A stretch of 64,000 nucleotides of DNA from Prauserella_A sp040635515 (GCA_040635515.1 JBEYHY010000011.1:62001-126000); one strand, 5' to 3'. Positions 1 to 9,106 are shown, numbered from the stretch's first letter. Translations and numbers: made by a program. The notes: a model not told the origin generated them from the sequence alone.

Positions 1-1272
1 GCCCGAGGTGGCCGCGTGCCTGCTGAGCCCCAGTCTCGCCAGCACCGTCTCGGCTGCCCTGCGGTCGCCCAGCGCCAGACCGGCGACCGCGAGCACGGGG
101 CCGACGCACGGACGCGCTGCCAGTGACGGTGGCAGGGAGGACGTCGCGTCGTGCAGCGCGGCCATGTGCCCCGACAGCACGAGGCCGGGACCGTGCCGGA
201 CGATGAGCTCGGCGACGAGGTCGGTGTCGCGGGAACGGACCGCGTGCCGCAACGCGGGCAACGGTTTTCCGTTGGCGGAGAACCAGGTCGCCGAAACCCG
301 GTCGGCCCGGCGGGCGCCTGAGGGGCAGCCGCGCGCGAACTCGGCGGCGAGACAGGATCTCGTCAGCGGATGCTGGCGCAGCCAGGGGCCGCCCGCTCCG
401 TGCTCGATGGTCAAGGCCCCCGCGCCACGCAGTCGCCCGAGATCGCCGCCGATGTCCTCGGCACCGGTCAGCTCGCTCGCCAGTTCGGGGGTGAACCACT
501 CACATCCGCTGGTGCGCAGCAGGATCTCGCGCTGGGAGCCGGTAAAACCGCTCAGCACCTCGCCATGGAGGTATTCGGCGAGCGCGGGGTCGCTTCCCCC
601 GAACGCGGCGAGAGTCGCGGCGTGATCGGCCGAGGCGGCGAGTGCCTCCGCCGCGAGCCGCACCCCGACCGGCCAGCCCTCGGTGAGCGCCATCAGCGCA
701 CCGAGATCCGGCTCCGCGGGCGTGACACCGTGGTTGCGCAGCACCGCGATGGTCTCGACCCTGGTCAGCGCGAGTTCGGCGGCCCCGATGTCGCGCAGCC
801 TGCCCGCGACGTGCAGCCGGTGCACGGCGAGCGGCGGCCGTTCCCTGGTGCTCAGCACGAGCCTCAGGTGCGGCGGCAACGAGCACAACAGCGTTTCGAG
901 GCCGTGCCACGCCTCCGGCGCGCTCAGCCGGTGCAGGTGGTCGACGACGAGGGTGAGCGGCTGGGTCAGCGCGGCGAACGAGGCGGCGAGGGTGTCCGCC
1001 CTCGGCACACCGGCCGCCGTCGCCAGTGCGGCGTTGAGCGCGCCGGGATCGTTGTCACCCGCGAGGACACTGACCAGCGCGGTGCGCCCCGGAGCCCCGG
1101 CGCGCCGCCGGTCACGCAGCCAGTCGGCGAGCATCGTGCTCTTGCCGTATCCGGCAGGCGCGCACACCAGCGCGACCCTCGGCGTCCCACCGGCCTCCCA
1201 CTCGTCGAGCGACCGCGAGAGCCGTGCCCTGCGGACGTGGCCCCGCGGTGGCGGGAGCGCCGTGAATCTCAT
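1..1272 (-). CDS. MalT-like LuxR-family regulator, ATPase part (cut by left edge)
   Basis: Open frame without stop from an ATG at 1272 to the window edge; the C-terminus, where a LuxR HTH would lie, is outside. The product begins MRFTALPPPRGHVRR and has a Walker A (APAGYGKST, about residue 45), a Walker B-like LTLVVDHLH, and the LxLVLSTRERPPL and alpha-helical repeat segments typical of STAND/MalT-type ATPases. These proteins bind ATP and an inducer and act as large transcriptional activators in the cytoplasm. A second possible start (GTG) lies three codons upstream. The family assignment is good; the regulated genes are unknown. The upstream gene on the same strand (1423-1869) is separated by 150 bp, so co-transcription is possible but not shown. 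Confidence 0.75.
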   Translation of the reverse strand, partial: MRFTALPPPRGHVRRARLSRSLDEWEAGGTPRVALVCAPAGYGKSTMLADWLRDRRRAGAPGRTALVSVLAGDNDPGALNAALATAAGVPRADTLAASFAALTQPLTLVVDHLHRLSAPEAWHGLETLLCSLPPHLRLVLSTRERPPLAVHRLHVAGRLRDIGAAELALTRVETIAVLRNHGVTPAEPDLGALMALTEGWPVGVRLAAEALAASADHAATLAAFGGSDPALAEYLHGEVLSGFTGSQREILLRTSGCEWFTPELASELTGAEDIGGDLGRLRGAGALTIEHGAGGPWLRQHPLTRSCLAAEFARGCPSGARRADRVSATWFSANGKPLPALRHAVRSRDTDLVAELIVRHGPGLVLSGHMAALHDATSSLPPSLAARPCVGPVLAVAGLALGDRRAAETVLARLGLSRHAATSG

Positions 1273-1422
1273 GCTGCACACCGGTGCGCTGAAACCTTTC
1301 GCGACTGAGGGAATCCTGCGAGCAGGCTAAGAGAGCTCGCCGTTGCGCACGGGGCACACACGTGCACCAACGTGAAGATCTCTCGAAGGAGTGAGGGCGA
1401 CGCACGATCCTGCCCTCGGAGA

Positions 1423-1869
1423 TCACTGTCCGCGCAGGCGCCGTCCCCCGCTCAGCCCAGCCTCCGGTGCCGCGACCGGGTGCACGTCACCCATCGCCGC
1501 GCCCAGCACTCCCGCGTAGGGAAGACCGGATTCGTCGACGGCGAGGATGCGGGGAAGGAACAGCGCGGGCGTGCGGGCCGAGATGTCGACGAGGTTCGCG
1601 TGGCTCGACAGTTCGAACAACGTCCGCAGCGCCGCCATCGTCTCGGTCCGGTCGGGATCGGACGAGGGCGAAAGTCCTTCGACGCGGACGTCGAGCCACC
1701 TGCTGTCGCCGACGCCGAACGACACCTTCGCGCGCCCGGGGAACTCGCCGTCGCGGCGCAGTTCTCCGACGGCGTCAGCCAGCAGCGCGGCGATCGACGG
1801 CAGCGAAGGCGGCCCTCCGAGGCAGTCGCTTCCCGTGATGCACCAGGCCGGTGTGACATAGCTGCTCAT
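1423..1869 (-). CDS. Conserved-looking protein of unknown function, 148 aa
   Basis: I do not recognise this family. The start is placed at the ATG at 1869 (MSSYVTPAWC...) because GAAAGGTGG stands just upstream; a longer version starting at 1908 would lack a ribosome site. The product is soluble, with two cysteines in the first 20 residues, a charged middle with a beta-rich stretch (KVSFGVGDSRWLDVRVEGL), and an Ala/Gly-rich tail ending GGRRLRGQ. No membrane segment or signal peptide is visible. It precedes the LuxR-type regulator on the same strand and is divergent from the GAF-ANTAR gene. Confidence 0.5.
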   Translation of the reverse strand: MSSYVTPAWCITGSDCLGGPPSLPSIAALLADAVGELRRDGEFPGRAKVSFGVGDSRWLDVRVEGLSPSSDPDRTETMAALRTLFELSSHANLVDISARTPALFLPRILAVDESGLPYAGVLGAAMGDVHPVAAPEAGLSGGRRLRGQ

Positions 1870-2233
1870 AAGCCACCTTTCGAAAGGCCGCACGGCCACG
1901 CGAGACATATCCGCGCGGGCCCGCGCGGGACGACGGCGCGAAGTCGGTCGCGATGCCCGGTGATGACGGCGGCAGGGGTTCAGGGCGGCCGGGTTCTCGC
2001 GCGAGGCACACGGTGGCCGGTCGCGCGACAGACATGACCGGAACTCCGTGACCCTATCGCGTCAGGATCACCGGCGCCTGTTTACGCCTTCCCTGCATGA
2101 TGAGAGCTGCAATATGCCACACGGACGGGTGAAGGGTGTCTGGCCAGTGCGAACAGTCGCCCTCACCCACTCACCCGTTGCAGGCGAAATCAACAATTTG
2201 CTGTTCTCAAGCCGAACGAGCGGCCGTTAAACA
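1870..2233. other. Divergent intergenic region, 364 bp
   Basis: Lies between the divergent starts of the unknown 148-aa gene and the GAF-ANTAR gene and must hold both promoters. It has a locally AT-rich stretch (AATCAACAATTTGCTG near 2189-2204), unusual for this genome. I see no convincing -35/-10 pair, RNA gene or repeat. Confidence 0.4.
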
Positions 2234-3016
2234 GTGACCATGCCGCTATCCGACTACCGCGCTCCGGCGAGGGACACACCACGTGCACCGCGAGTGGAGA
2301 CCCTTGCGCGGACGTTCGCCGAACTCGCCGATGTCGTCGCCCCCTCCTTCGACGAGCACGACTACGTCCGGCGCGTCGCGCGGCGCTGCGGGCAACTGCT
2401 CGACATCGACGAGGCCGCGCTCGCGTTCGCCGATCCTCAGCTCAGGACGACGGCATTGGGCGCCTCGTCGGAAGCCGCGCACGAGTTGATGACGATGCAG
2501 GTCCACACGCGGCAGGGCCCCTCGGCCGACTGCCTGCGCGGGGCTCGCGCGAGCGGATCGGCCGATCTGCGCGAGGAGAACCGCTGGGCCGCCTTCACCA
2601 CCAGCGCGCTCAACGCGGGATTCGTCGCCGCCCATGCGCTCCCGCTGTGCTCGCACGGCAGGGCACTCGGCGTGCTGACCCTCCTGCGGCGCAGGCCGGG
2701 CACGCTTGGCCCCACCGACACGATCGTCGCGACGGCGCTGGCCCAGGCCGCGGCGAGCGCGGTGCTGTCACAGCGCACTCTCGGCGCGGCGCAACGGCTC
2801 GCGGGGCAACTACAGACCGCGCTCCACACCCGGATCGACATCGAGCAGGCGAAAGGACTCATCGCCGCGCACCGGCACAGCGACATGGATGTCGCGTTCG
2901 AGGTGCTGCGCGAGCACGCCCGCAGCAGCAGGCGCAGGCTGCACGACGTCGCCAAGGACGTCATCGACAACGCGCCACGAGTACGGAACCTGCTCGCGGA
3001 CGGCGGCGGACCGTAG
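2234..3016 (+). CDS. GAF and ANTAR domain regulator
   Basis: A 260-aa cytoplasmic regulator. Residues about 20-175 form a GAF-type sensor domain (DEHDYVRRVARRCGQLLDIDEAALAF...). Residues about 185-250 form an ANTAR RNA-binding domain with the usual IEQAKGLIAAH...AFEVLREHAR...LHDVAKDVID pattern. ANTAR proteins bind dual-hairpin RNA and cause antitermination; GAF-ANTAR proteins are abundant in actinomycetes. The annotated start is GTG 2234; ATG 2240 is two codons in and equally possible. It stands alone, followed by 468 bp without a gene. Its ligand and RNA target cannot be told from sequence. Confidence 0.85.
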   Translation: MTMPLSDYRAPARDTPRAPRVETLARTFAELADVVAPSFDEHDYVRRVARRCGQLLDIDEAALAFADPQLRTTALGASSEAAHELMTMQVHTRQGPSADCLRGARASGSADLREENRWAAFTTSALNAGFVAAHALPLCSHGRALGVLTLLRRRPGTLGPTDTIVATALAQAAASAVLSQRTLGAAQRLAGQLQTALHTRIDIEQAKGLIAAHRHSDMDVAFEVLREHARSSRRRLHDVAKDVIDNAPRVRNLLADGGGP

Positions 3017-3484
3017 CCCGGCTCTCTTCCCTTGCCCCGCAACGACTCCGCGGCAAGCGGGTGCCCGCGGTGACGCCGAGCAGGCGGCCCCCTCGACCAC
3101 GTCGTGCTGTCCTGCTCGTACGACCGGGACACGGTGACCAGTGCGGACTACTCCGCGAACACGGGCACGTCGGCCCATTCGGCTGGCACGGTCGGGACAC
3201 CTCCTCGGGCGGGTGGGAAGGTTCACGGAGCCCCCGGACAGGGGGAGGGCACCGGGGGCCCCGTGGCGGGACCGGCCCTGGTGGGTAGCCGGCCTCGCTG
3301 GTAGCTCGCCCCCACTCGAACTAGCCATTCTAGAGAATGAACCACCGGTTTCATCTTGGCAATAGTCCATTCGTGGCGGCACTCGTCACGGCGCGCACAG
3401 TGACGTCCGTCCCCTCCCGGAATACTCAGCCCTGCTAACGAAGTTGGCGTTTGCGTAGGCAGGGCAACGAATCTGGGGGTCCAC
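3017..3484. other. Intergenic region, 468 bp, with a short inverted repeat
   Basis: No gene with coding character was found between the ANTAR gene and the drug exporter. The first 250 bp are GC-rich and contain self-complementary GGGGGCCCC-type runs; the last 180 bp are less GC-rich and probably carry the exporter promoter. A perfect 6-bp inverted repeat, CATTCT-AG-AGAATG, lies at 3326-3339 and could be a regulator site. No riboswitch or tRNA was recognised. Confidence 0.4.
3326..3339. promoter_or_regulatory. Inverted repeat upstream of the Bcr/CflA exporter
   Basis: CATTCT AG AGAATG: perfect 6-bp arms, 2-bp spacer, about 145 bp before the exporter start, in locally AT-rich sequence. It resembles a repressor operator, but no regulator gene is adjacent, so its role is only inferred. 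Confidence 0.3.
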
Positions 3485-4762
3485 GTGAGCGTCGATCAGG
3501 CACAGGCGGACGGCCAAGCGCCGGCACGCGGCACAACCCCGTCACCCACAAGAGCGCGGACCATCAAGTTCGCCCTGATCCTCGGCGGGTTGACCGCCTT
3601 CGGCCCGCTCGCCGTCGACATGTATCTGCCCGCGCTGCCCGTCATGGCGACCGACCTGGCCAGCAGCGACTCGGCACTCCAGCTGACGCTGGCCGCCTTC
3701 ATCGTCGGGATGGGCGCGGGCCAGCTCGTCGCGGGCCCGCTGTCGGACGCCTTCGGCCGTCGCAAGCCACTGCTGGTCGGCGTCATCGTGTTCGCGGTGG
3801 CCTCGGTACTGTGCGCGATCGCCCCCACGGCCGAGGTGCTCATCGGCGCGCGGGTGGTGCAGGCGCTCGGCGCCTCGGCGGGCGTCGTGATCGCGAGGGC
3901 CGCGGTGCGCGACCTGTTCTCCGGCATCGCGATGGCCCGGTTCTTCTCGGCGCTCATGCTGGTCACCGGACTCGCCCCGATTCTGGCTCCGGTACTCGGC
4001 GGGCAGATCCTCAACTGGACGTCGTGGAGGGGCATCTTCGCGGTGCTGACCGGTTTCGGCGTGCTGCTGCTCGTCGTCACCGCCTTCGCGCTTCCCGAAT
4101 CACTGCCCGCCCACGCCCGCAGGCCCGCCCGGCCCGGCGCGGTACTGCGCACCTACGCGGGCCTGCTCGGCGACCGGGTCTTCGTCGGTTACGCGCTGGC
4201 CTGCGGGCTCACCTTCGCGGCCATGTTCACCTACATCTCCGGCTCCTCCTTCGTGCTGCAGGACGCCTACGAGCTGAGCCCGCAGCAGTACAGCCTGGTG
4301 TTCGCGGCGGGAGGGCTCGGGCTGGTCATCGCGGGACAGCTCAACGGCTGGCTGGTCGGCAGGTTCGCGCAGCGGAGCCTGCTGCTGGCCGGGCTGGTGC
4401 TCGGTGCGGGCTCCTCGGCACTGCTGACGCTGGCCGCCTCGGCGAACCTCGGGCTCGGCGTGCTGTTGCCGCCACTGCTGCTGACGATCTCCAGCCTTGG
4501 CATGGTCATGCCCAACGCGACGTCACTGGCCCTGGCCGACCACCCGCACAACGCCGGTGCGGCCTCGGCGCTGCTCGGCGTGCTGCAGTTCCTCATCGGC
4601 GGGCTGGTCGCCACCCCGCTCGCCGGGATCGGCGGCGGAACGAGCGCCGTGCCCATGGCCGCCATCATGGCCGGTTTCGGGCTGCTGGGGCTGTTGAGCT
4701 TCACCGTGCTGGCCCGCCCCGCCGCTCCGGCACCGGCGGGGGTCACGGTTTCCGGTAGGTGA
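3485..4762 (+). CDS. Bcr/CflA-family multidrug efflux MFS transporter
   Basis: A 425-aa inner-membrane exporter with about 12 hydrophobic segments. It carries the Bcr/CflA signature GLTAFGPLAVDMYLPALP in TM1, the MFS loop motif GPLSDAFGRRKPLL between TM2 and TM3, and the DHA1 antiporter motif region ARVVQALGASAGVVIARAAVRDLF. Members exchange protons for drugs such as bicyclomycin, chloramphenicol or sulfonamides; the substrate here is unknown. The start is GTG 3485 after a GGGGG purine run. The 3' end overlaps the convergent RibD-like reductase gene by 20 bp. Confidence 0.88.
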   Translation: MSVDQAQADGQAPARGTTPSPTRARTIKFALILGGLTAFGPLAVDMYLPALPVMATDLASSDSALQLTLAAFIVGMGAGQLVAGPLSDAFGRRKPLLVGVIVFAVASVLCAIAPTAEVLIGARVVQALGASAGVVIARAAVRDLFSGIAMARFFSALMLVTGLAPILAPVLGGQILNWTSWRGIFAVLTGFGVLLLVVTAFALPESLPAHARRPARPGAVLRTYAGLLGDRVFVGYALACGLTFAAMFTYISGSSFVLQDAYELSPQQYSLVFAAGGLGLVIAGQLNGWLVGRFAQRSLLLAGLVLGAGSSALLTLAASANLGLGVLLPPLLLTISSLGMVMPNATSLALADHPHNAGAASALLGVLQFLIGGLVATPLAGIGGGTSAVPMAAIMAGFGLLGLLSFTVLARPAAPAPAGVTVSGR

Positions 4763-5324
4763 GGTGCATGATCCCGGCAGGGCAGACCTCCGTATCCGCC
4801 AGTTCGAGGTTCTGGGGCGCGAACTCTCCGTCGAAAAGGGAAATTCCCGCACCGGCGACCACCGGATAGTGCTTGATGATCAGCTCGTCGATCTCGGGAC
4901 GCAGGGCTGCGGCCAGGCGCGCGCCGCCGACCAGCCAGATCTTCTTGCCCTCCCCCGCTTTCAGCTCACGGATCTTCTCGACCGGATCGGTCGCGACGAG
5001 TCGCACGCCGGGATCGGGGCTTTCGGTCAGCGTCGTCGAGAACACGTAGTGCTCAAGGTGTGAGTACGCGTTGGTCACTCCCGCGCGCAGGCCGAGTTCG
5101 TAGGAGCGGCGCCCTTCGACGACCGTGTCGAAATGCTTGTGCTCGGCGTCCGCGATACCGAGCGGCTCGTGCAGGTGCGTGGGAATGATCTCGGGAAAGT
5201 CCGCGAGCAGCTTCGGCAGGTACTCGGGCGGCGGCGCCATGAGCCCGCCGCTCGGGTCGGAGCGGTCGGGCGCGGCGATGAAGCCGTCGATCGTCATGGC
5301 CACGCAGTAGGTCAGCTTTCGCAA
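4743..5324 (-). CDS. RibD C-terminal/dihydrofolate-reductase-fold reductase
   Basis: A 193-aa protein beginning LRKLTYCVAMTIDGFIAAPD, the standard N-terminus of the DHFR-like RibD_C family, and including the WLVGGARLAAAL nucleotide-binding turn. These proteins probably reduce small substrates with NADPH; the exact reaction is unknown. I chose a TTG start at 5324 because AGGAG lies eight bases upstream and family members start at this residue. A divergent TetR gene 96 bp away likely controls it, and tandem boxes sit over its predicted promoter. Its end overlaps the exporter gene end. Confidence 0.82.
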   Translation of the reverse strand: MRKLTYCVAMTIDGFIAAPDRSDPSGGLMAPPPEYLPKLLADFPEIIPTHLHEPLGIADAEHKHFDTVVEGRRSYELGLRAGVTNAYSHLEHYVFSTTLTESPDPGVRLVATDPVEKIRELKAGEGKKIWLVGGARLAAALRPEIDELIIKHYPVVAGAGISLFDGEFAPQNLELADTEVCPAGIMHLTYRKP

Positions 5325-5356
5325 GGTTGTGTCTCCTGAATCCGAACCACTTGGTT

Positions 5357-5399
5357 TGTAGTGCTTTGACTGTAGTACTATGCCCACAGTGGTTGTCAA
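5357..5399 (-). promoter_or_regulatory. Promoter with tandem operator-like boxes between reductase and TetR genes
   Basis: On the minus strand TTGACA (5399-5394) and TACTAC (5377-5372) are 16 bp apart and point toward the reductase gene. TGTAGTGCT (5357-5365) and TGTAGTACT (5371-5379) form a 14-bp-spaced direct repeat, the second containing the palindrome TAGTACTA and overlapping the -10. The arrangement fits repression by the divergent TetR; it is inferred, not shown. Confidence 0.45.
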
Positions 5400-5420
5400 C
5401 CGGCTTTGCGGGAGAGTTTC

Positions 5421-5990
5421 GTGCGAAACCCTGAACGACGAATCGCCCTTGTCGACGCGGCCATCGAAGTGCTGGCAAGGGATGGCGCGCGCGGCCTGAC
5501 CTTCCGCGCGGTGGATACCGAGGCCGCGGTGCCCAAGGGCACCGCTTCGAACTACTTCGCCAACCGTGAGGACCTGCTCAACCAGGTCGGCGCGCACATT
5601 CACCGGCGGCTGGCGGTCGATCCCTCGGCGGTCGAGACGGCGGCACCGCTGTCGTCATCGCCCGAACGGCTCACCGAGCTGATGCACGCGTTGTTCCACC
5701 GCATCTCCGAGGACCGCACCGGCTGGCTCGCGCTGCTGGAACTGCGCCTTGAGGCCACCCGCAGGCCGGAACTCCGGGCAGCGCTGACGGCAACCCTTCG
5801 CGACAACCTGAACCTGAACATCGAAGGCCGCAGGGCATCCGGCCTGCCCGGCGACGACATGACGACGGTCCTGCTCTACTACGCGATGACGGGCCTCATC
5901 CTGGAACACCTGACGATCCCCGGGGCGCTGGCGGGCTACGACGAGGACGACCTGATCGCGACCTTCGTGACCCGCGCGCTCGCGACCTGA
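5421..5990 (+). CDS. TetR-family transcriptional regulator
   Basis: A 189-aa repressor-type protein. The N-terminal 50 residues form the TetR helix-turn-helix (RIALVDAAIEVLARDGARGLTFRAVDTEA...KGTASNYFANREDLLNQV); the rest is an alpha-helical ligand and dimerisation domain. GTG 5421 is preferred over TTG 5406 because GGGAG stands at the right distance. It is divergent from the RibD-like reductase, whose promoter carries tandem boxes, so it probably represses that gene and itself. The inducer is unknown. Confidence 0.85.
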   Translation: MRNPERRIALVDAAIEVLARDGARGLTFRAVDTEAAVPKGTASNYFANREDLLNQVGAHIHRRLAVDPSAVETAAPLSSSPERLTELMHALFHRISEDRTGWLALLELRLEATRRPELRAALTATLRDNLNLNIEGRRASGLPGDDMTTVLLYYAMTGLILEHLTIPGALAGYDEDDLIATFVTRALAT

Positions 5991-6002
5991 CCTCGCGGCC
6001 GG

Positions 6003-7223
6003 TCACCCGATTCCGGAGAGGTCACCCTGCCTCAGGGTCTCGGCATCCACCTGCGCCCTTCCCTCGACCAGCGCCTGCAACGCGTCGCCGTCATCCCACA
6101 TGTTGACGTTCATCGCCGCCGTCACCGTGCCCTCTCGCAACCAGAACGCGGTGAACTCGCGCGCCGCCGGATCGCCACGCACCACCAGCTCGTCGGTGGC
6201 CGGATCGGCGAGCCCCCGGTACTCGCACCCGAGGTCGTATTGGTCGGTGAAGAAATACGGGGTGCGCAGATAGGGCTCGTTCGCCCCGATCAGGTTGCCC
6301 GCAACGTGCTCGCCCTGGTTCTTGGCATTGGCCCAGTGCTCGACCCGCACCCTCGTGCCGTAGCGAGGATGGAAGTGCGACGCGATGTCGCCTGCCGCGT
6401 ACACATCGGGAGCCGCGGTCCGCAGGCCCGCGTCGACGACGATCCCGCCGTTGCCGGACAGTTCCAGCCCCGCGGCGTGCGCCAGCTCCACCCTCGGCGT
6501 CGCGCCGACGGCAACCAGCACCGTGTCGGCCTCCAGCACACCGCCGTCGGCGAGCCGCACCTCGGTCGCCTCGCCCGCGCGGGTGAACTCGGCGACGGCC
6601 GACCCCAGCCGCCACTGGACTCCGTGCCCGGTGTGCAGATCGCGGAACACGGTCGCGATCTCGTCGCCGAGTACGGCCCGGAGCGGCAGCGTGTCCTGCT
6701 CGACGACGGTCACCTCGGCACCGTGGGCCCGTGCCGCCGCCGCGGCTTCCGTCCCGATCCAGCCCGCGCCCACGATCACCACCTTGCCCGCCCGCTCGAA
6801 CGCCGACCGCAGCGCGAGCGAGTCGTCGAGGCTGCGCAACGTGTGCAGCGAGGGCAGATCTCCGCCAGGCACCGGCAGGGTCCTCGGCCGCGATCCCGTG
6901 GCGAGCAACAGCCGGTCGTAGCGGTGCCGCTCGCCGTCCTCGTCGGTGACCAGCCGCCCGCCGAGCTCGATCCGGGTCGCACTCAACCCCGCGCGCAGAT
7001 CGATGTCGTGCTCGGCGTAGAAGTTCTCCCCTCGTACCCAGTCCGGCTCGTCGACGTTGCCGAGCAGCAGCCCCTTGGACAGCGGCGGGAGTTCGTACGG
7101 CCGGTGCGGATCGGTTCCCAGCACCAGTACCTCGCCCTGGTAGCCGCGCCCGCGCAGACTCGCCGCGGCTCCCGCCCCGGCAAGGCCGCCGCCGACGATG
7201 ACGATTCGCTTCGGCTCCGACAT
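6003..7223 (-). CDS. FAD-dependent ferredoxin reductase-type oxidoreductase
   Basis: A 406-aa flavoprotein with an N-terminal FAD Rossmann motif (VIVGGGLAGAGAAASLR), a second NAD(P)H-binding motif near residue 150 (VVIVGAGWIGTEAAAAARAHG), the C-terminal FAD motif VYAAGDIAS, and a reductase C-terminal domain. This layout matches NAD(P)H:ferredoxin or putidaredoxin reductases that supply cytochrome P450s or Rieske oxygenases. ATG 7223 follows GGAGGG with good spacing. No ferredoxin or oxygenase gene is adjacent, so its electron partner is encoded elsewhere. Confidence 0.85.
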   Translation of the reverse strand: MSEPKRIVIVGGGLAGAGAAASLRGRGYQGEVLVLGTDPHRPYELPPLSKGLLLGNVDEPDWVRGENFYAEHDIDLRAGLSATRIELGGRLVTDEDGERHRYDRLLLATGSRPRTLPVPGGDLPSLHTLRSLDDSLALRSAFERAGKVVIVGAGWIGTEAAAAARAHGAEVTVVEQDTLPLRAVLGDEIATVFRDLHTGHGVQWRLGSAVAEFTRAGEATEVRLADGGVLEADTVLVAVGATPRVELAHAAGLELSGNGGIVVDAGLRTAAPDVYAAGDIASHFHPRYGTRVRVEHWANAKNQGEHVAGNLIGANEPYLRTPYFFTDQYDLGCEYRGLADPATDELVVRGDPAAREFTAFWLREGTVTAAMNVNMWDDGDALQALVEGRAQVDAETLRQGDLSGIG

Positions 7224-7394
7224 CGCGATCCCTCCACTCCACTGTGATATGCGACACCGAACGCTACAGCCGCGCGCACGTAACAGCAGCCCTTGAAGAA
7301 CAGATACAGCTATTTCGGGAAATCGCGTCATGGCCGCACCGCTCGCGCCGTCGCACAGTCGCAGGTGGCAAACATCGGACGAGGGGCGGTCAAC

Positions 7395-7616
7395 GTGGCT
7401 GTGCGCGACGAATGGGCGATTTCCTGCAGAGATCTCGCCGGAAGGCGGCGAGAACTGACCGTGTTCGTGAGCAGCGACCGGGTGGTGCTGATCGCGCCGC
7501 CCGGCGAGGCGGCCGTGCTCGCGCCGCTCGACGTCGGCAGGTTGCGGGCGGCGTTGCGCGACGCCGTCGTGCAGGTGGCCGCGACCCACGGTGGCAGGGC
7601 GATCGACGACGGCTGA
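7395..7616 (+). CDS. Small conserved actinobacterial protein, 73 aa, function unknown
   Basis: Starts at GTG 7395 behind GAGGGG. The product has a hydrophobic beta-rich core (RELTVFVSSDRVVLIAPPGE) followed by a probable helix (GRLRAALRDAVVQVA). It resembles small soluble proteins common in actinomycetes that I cannot assign to a function. It has no signal peptide, cysteine or membrane segment. The gene is divergent from the FAD oxidoreductase across 171 bp. Confidence 0.55.
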   Translation: MAVRDEWAISCRDLAGRRRELTVFVSSDRVVLIAPPGEAAVLAPLDVGRLRAALRDAVVQVAATHGGRAIDDG

Positions 7617-7684
7617 CCCGGTCCATTGTGGAGTAACGGCGCGCGAGAGCAGCATCGCTCGCGGTGCGGATAGGCTCGGCGACC

Positions 7685-8347
7685 ATGAGCCAGTCAACGT
7701 GGGACGCCGTCGACACCTACTTCGCCGATCACCTCATTCCCGCCGATCCGGCGCTGGATGCCGCATTGGCCACCAGCGAGCAGGCGGGCCTTCCCCCCAT
7801 CGCCGTCTCCCCCGGCCAGGGCAAGCTGCTCAACCTGCTGACCAGGATCGCGGGAGCCAGTTCCGTCCTTGAGATCGGCACCCTCGGCGGATACAGCACC
7901 ATCTGGCTCGGCAAGGCGCTGCCCGCCGGCGGCACGCTCGTGAGCCTGGAGGCCGACGCCAAACACGCCGAGGTCGCGAAAGGCAACGTCGCCCGCGCCG
8001 GGCTCGCCGACCTCGTCGACATCAGGGTGGGCCCCGCGCTCGACACCCTTCCCGGACTGCGTGATCTGGCGCCCTTCGATCTCGTGTTCATCGACGCCGA
8101 CAAGCCGAACAACCCGAACTACCTCAGGTGGGCACTCGAACTGACCGGCATCGGCAGCGTGATCATCGTCGACAATGTCGTGCGCGGCGGCGCCGTCGCC
8201 GACGCGGGCAGCACGGACGCCGCGGTGCGCGGGGTCCGGGAAATGACCGAGCTGATCCGGGACGAGCCGCGCCTCGACGCCACCGCACTGCAGACCGTGG
8301 GCAGCAAGGGCTACGACGGATTCACCATCGCGCTCGTCACCGGCTGA
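7685..8347 (+). CDS. Class I SAM-dependent O-methyltransferase (CCoAOMT/COMT type)
   Basis: A 220-aa cytoplasmic methyltransferase. The SAM-binding motif I is SSVLEIGTLGGYSTIWLG (about residue 60), followed by an acidic VSLEAD strand end, and FDLVFIDADKPNN holds the metal-binding aspartates of the caffeoyl-CoA O-methyltransferase family. It probably methylates a catechol-like or similar small hydroxylated substrate. ATG 7685 has no clear ribosome site but TAGGCT lies 8 bases upstream, suggesting a leaderless mRNA. It ends 15 bp from the convergent GntR gene. Confidence 0.85.
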   Translation: MSQSTWDAVDTYFADHLIPADPALDAALATSEQAGLPPIAVSPGQGKLLNLLTRIAGASSVLEIGTLGGYSTIWLGKALPAGGTLVSLEADAKHAEVAKGNVARAGLADLVDIRVGPALDTLPGLRDLAPFDLVFIDADKPNNPNYLRWALELTGIGSVIIVDNVVRGGAVADAGSTDAAVRGVREMTELIRDEPRLDATALQTVGSKGYDGFTIALVTG

Positions 8348-8362
8348 GCACCCGTCTCGGTC

Positions 8363-9106
8363 TCAGGTGAGAAAACCGCGCAGCAACGACGCGGTGCCCT
8401 CGACGTGCTCGGCCATGGCCGCCCTCGCCGAGGAAGGGTCACCGGCCAGTATCGCCTCCACCACCTCGGCGTGCTGCGCGTTCGAATGATCGAGATTGGG
8501 TTCCAGCAGGGGAATCTCGTCGAGCAGCCCGTTGACCCGCATGCGCACGTCGGCGACGGCGGAGGTCAGTGAGGCCGAACCGGTGACCTCGGCGATCGCG
8601 AGATGCAGGCGGGAATCCCTTCGCCGGTACTCGGCGACGCCCGCGGCGTTCGCCTCGGCGAGCGTCGCGGAAAGGTGGCGCCGGTCCGCTTGCGACAGCG
8701 AGCGGACCGCCGCGAGTTCGGCGGCCCCCGTCTCCAGCGCGAATCGCAGGCTGAGCGTGTCGTCGACGGGCGCGGCAGGCACCGAGCCCGCCCGCGGTTC
8801 GGGAAGACACTCCGTCACGAACGTCCCGCCGTAGCGCCCTCTGCGCGATTCGACGTAGCCCGCGTCGGCAAGCGCCCTGATGGCCTCGCGCAAGGTCACC
8901 CTGCTGACTCCGAGCCGCTCGGCCAGTTCCCGTTCCGCGGGCAGCCGCTCCCCCGCGCCGACGACGCCGAGCCGGACGGCCTGCAGCAGCCGCTCCACGG
9001 TCTCCTCGAAGGCGTTGCCGGCACGAACGGGGCGGAACAACGCCTCTCCGGCGCTGACTCCGCCCCGCACGGCGTATTCGGCATCCCTGCCTGACCGGGC
9101 TTTCAC
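8363..9106 (-). CDS. FadR/GntR-family transcriptional regulator with FCD domain
   Basis: A 247-aa regulator. Residues about 25-95 form a winged HTH of GntR type (LLQAVRLGVVGAGERLPAERELAERLGVSR...REAIRALADAGYVESRRG), and residues about 110-240 an all-helical FCD ligand-binding domain. GTG 9106 follows GAGGAGG. It is transcribed in the same direction as glyA 43 bp upstream, at the end of the glycine-cleavage operon, and could therefore be the regulator of that operon or of the amine-catabolic genes before it. FCD proteins usually sense carboxylic or amino acids; the ligand here is not known. Confidence 0.82.
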   Translation of the reverse strand: MKARSGRDAEYAVRGGVSAGEALFRPVRAGNAFEETVERLLQAVRLGVVGAGERLPAERELAERLGVSRVTLREAIRALADAGYVESRRGRYGGTFVTECLPEPRAGSVPAAPVDDTLSLRFALETGAAELAAVRSLSQADRRHLSATLAEANAAGVAEYRRRDSRLHLAIAEVTGSASLTSAVADVRMRVNGLLDEIPLLEPNLDHSNAQHAEVVEAILAGDPSSARAAMAEHVEGTASLLRGFLT

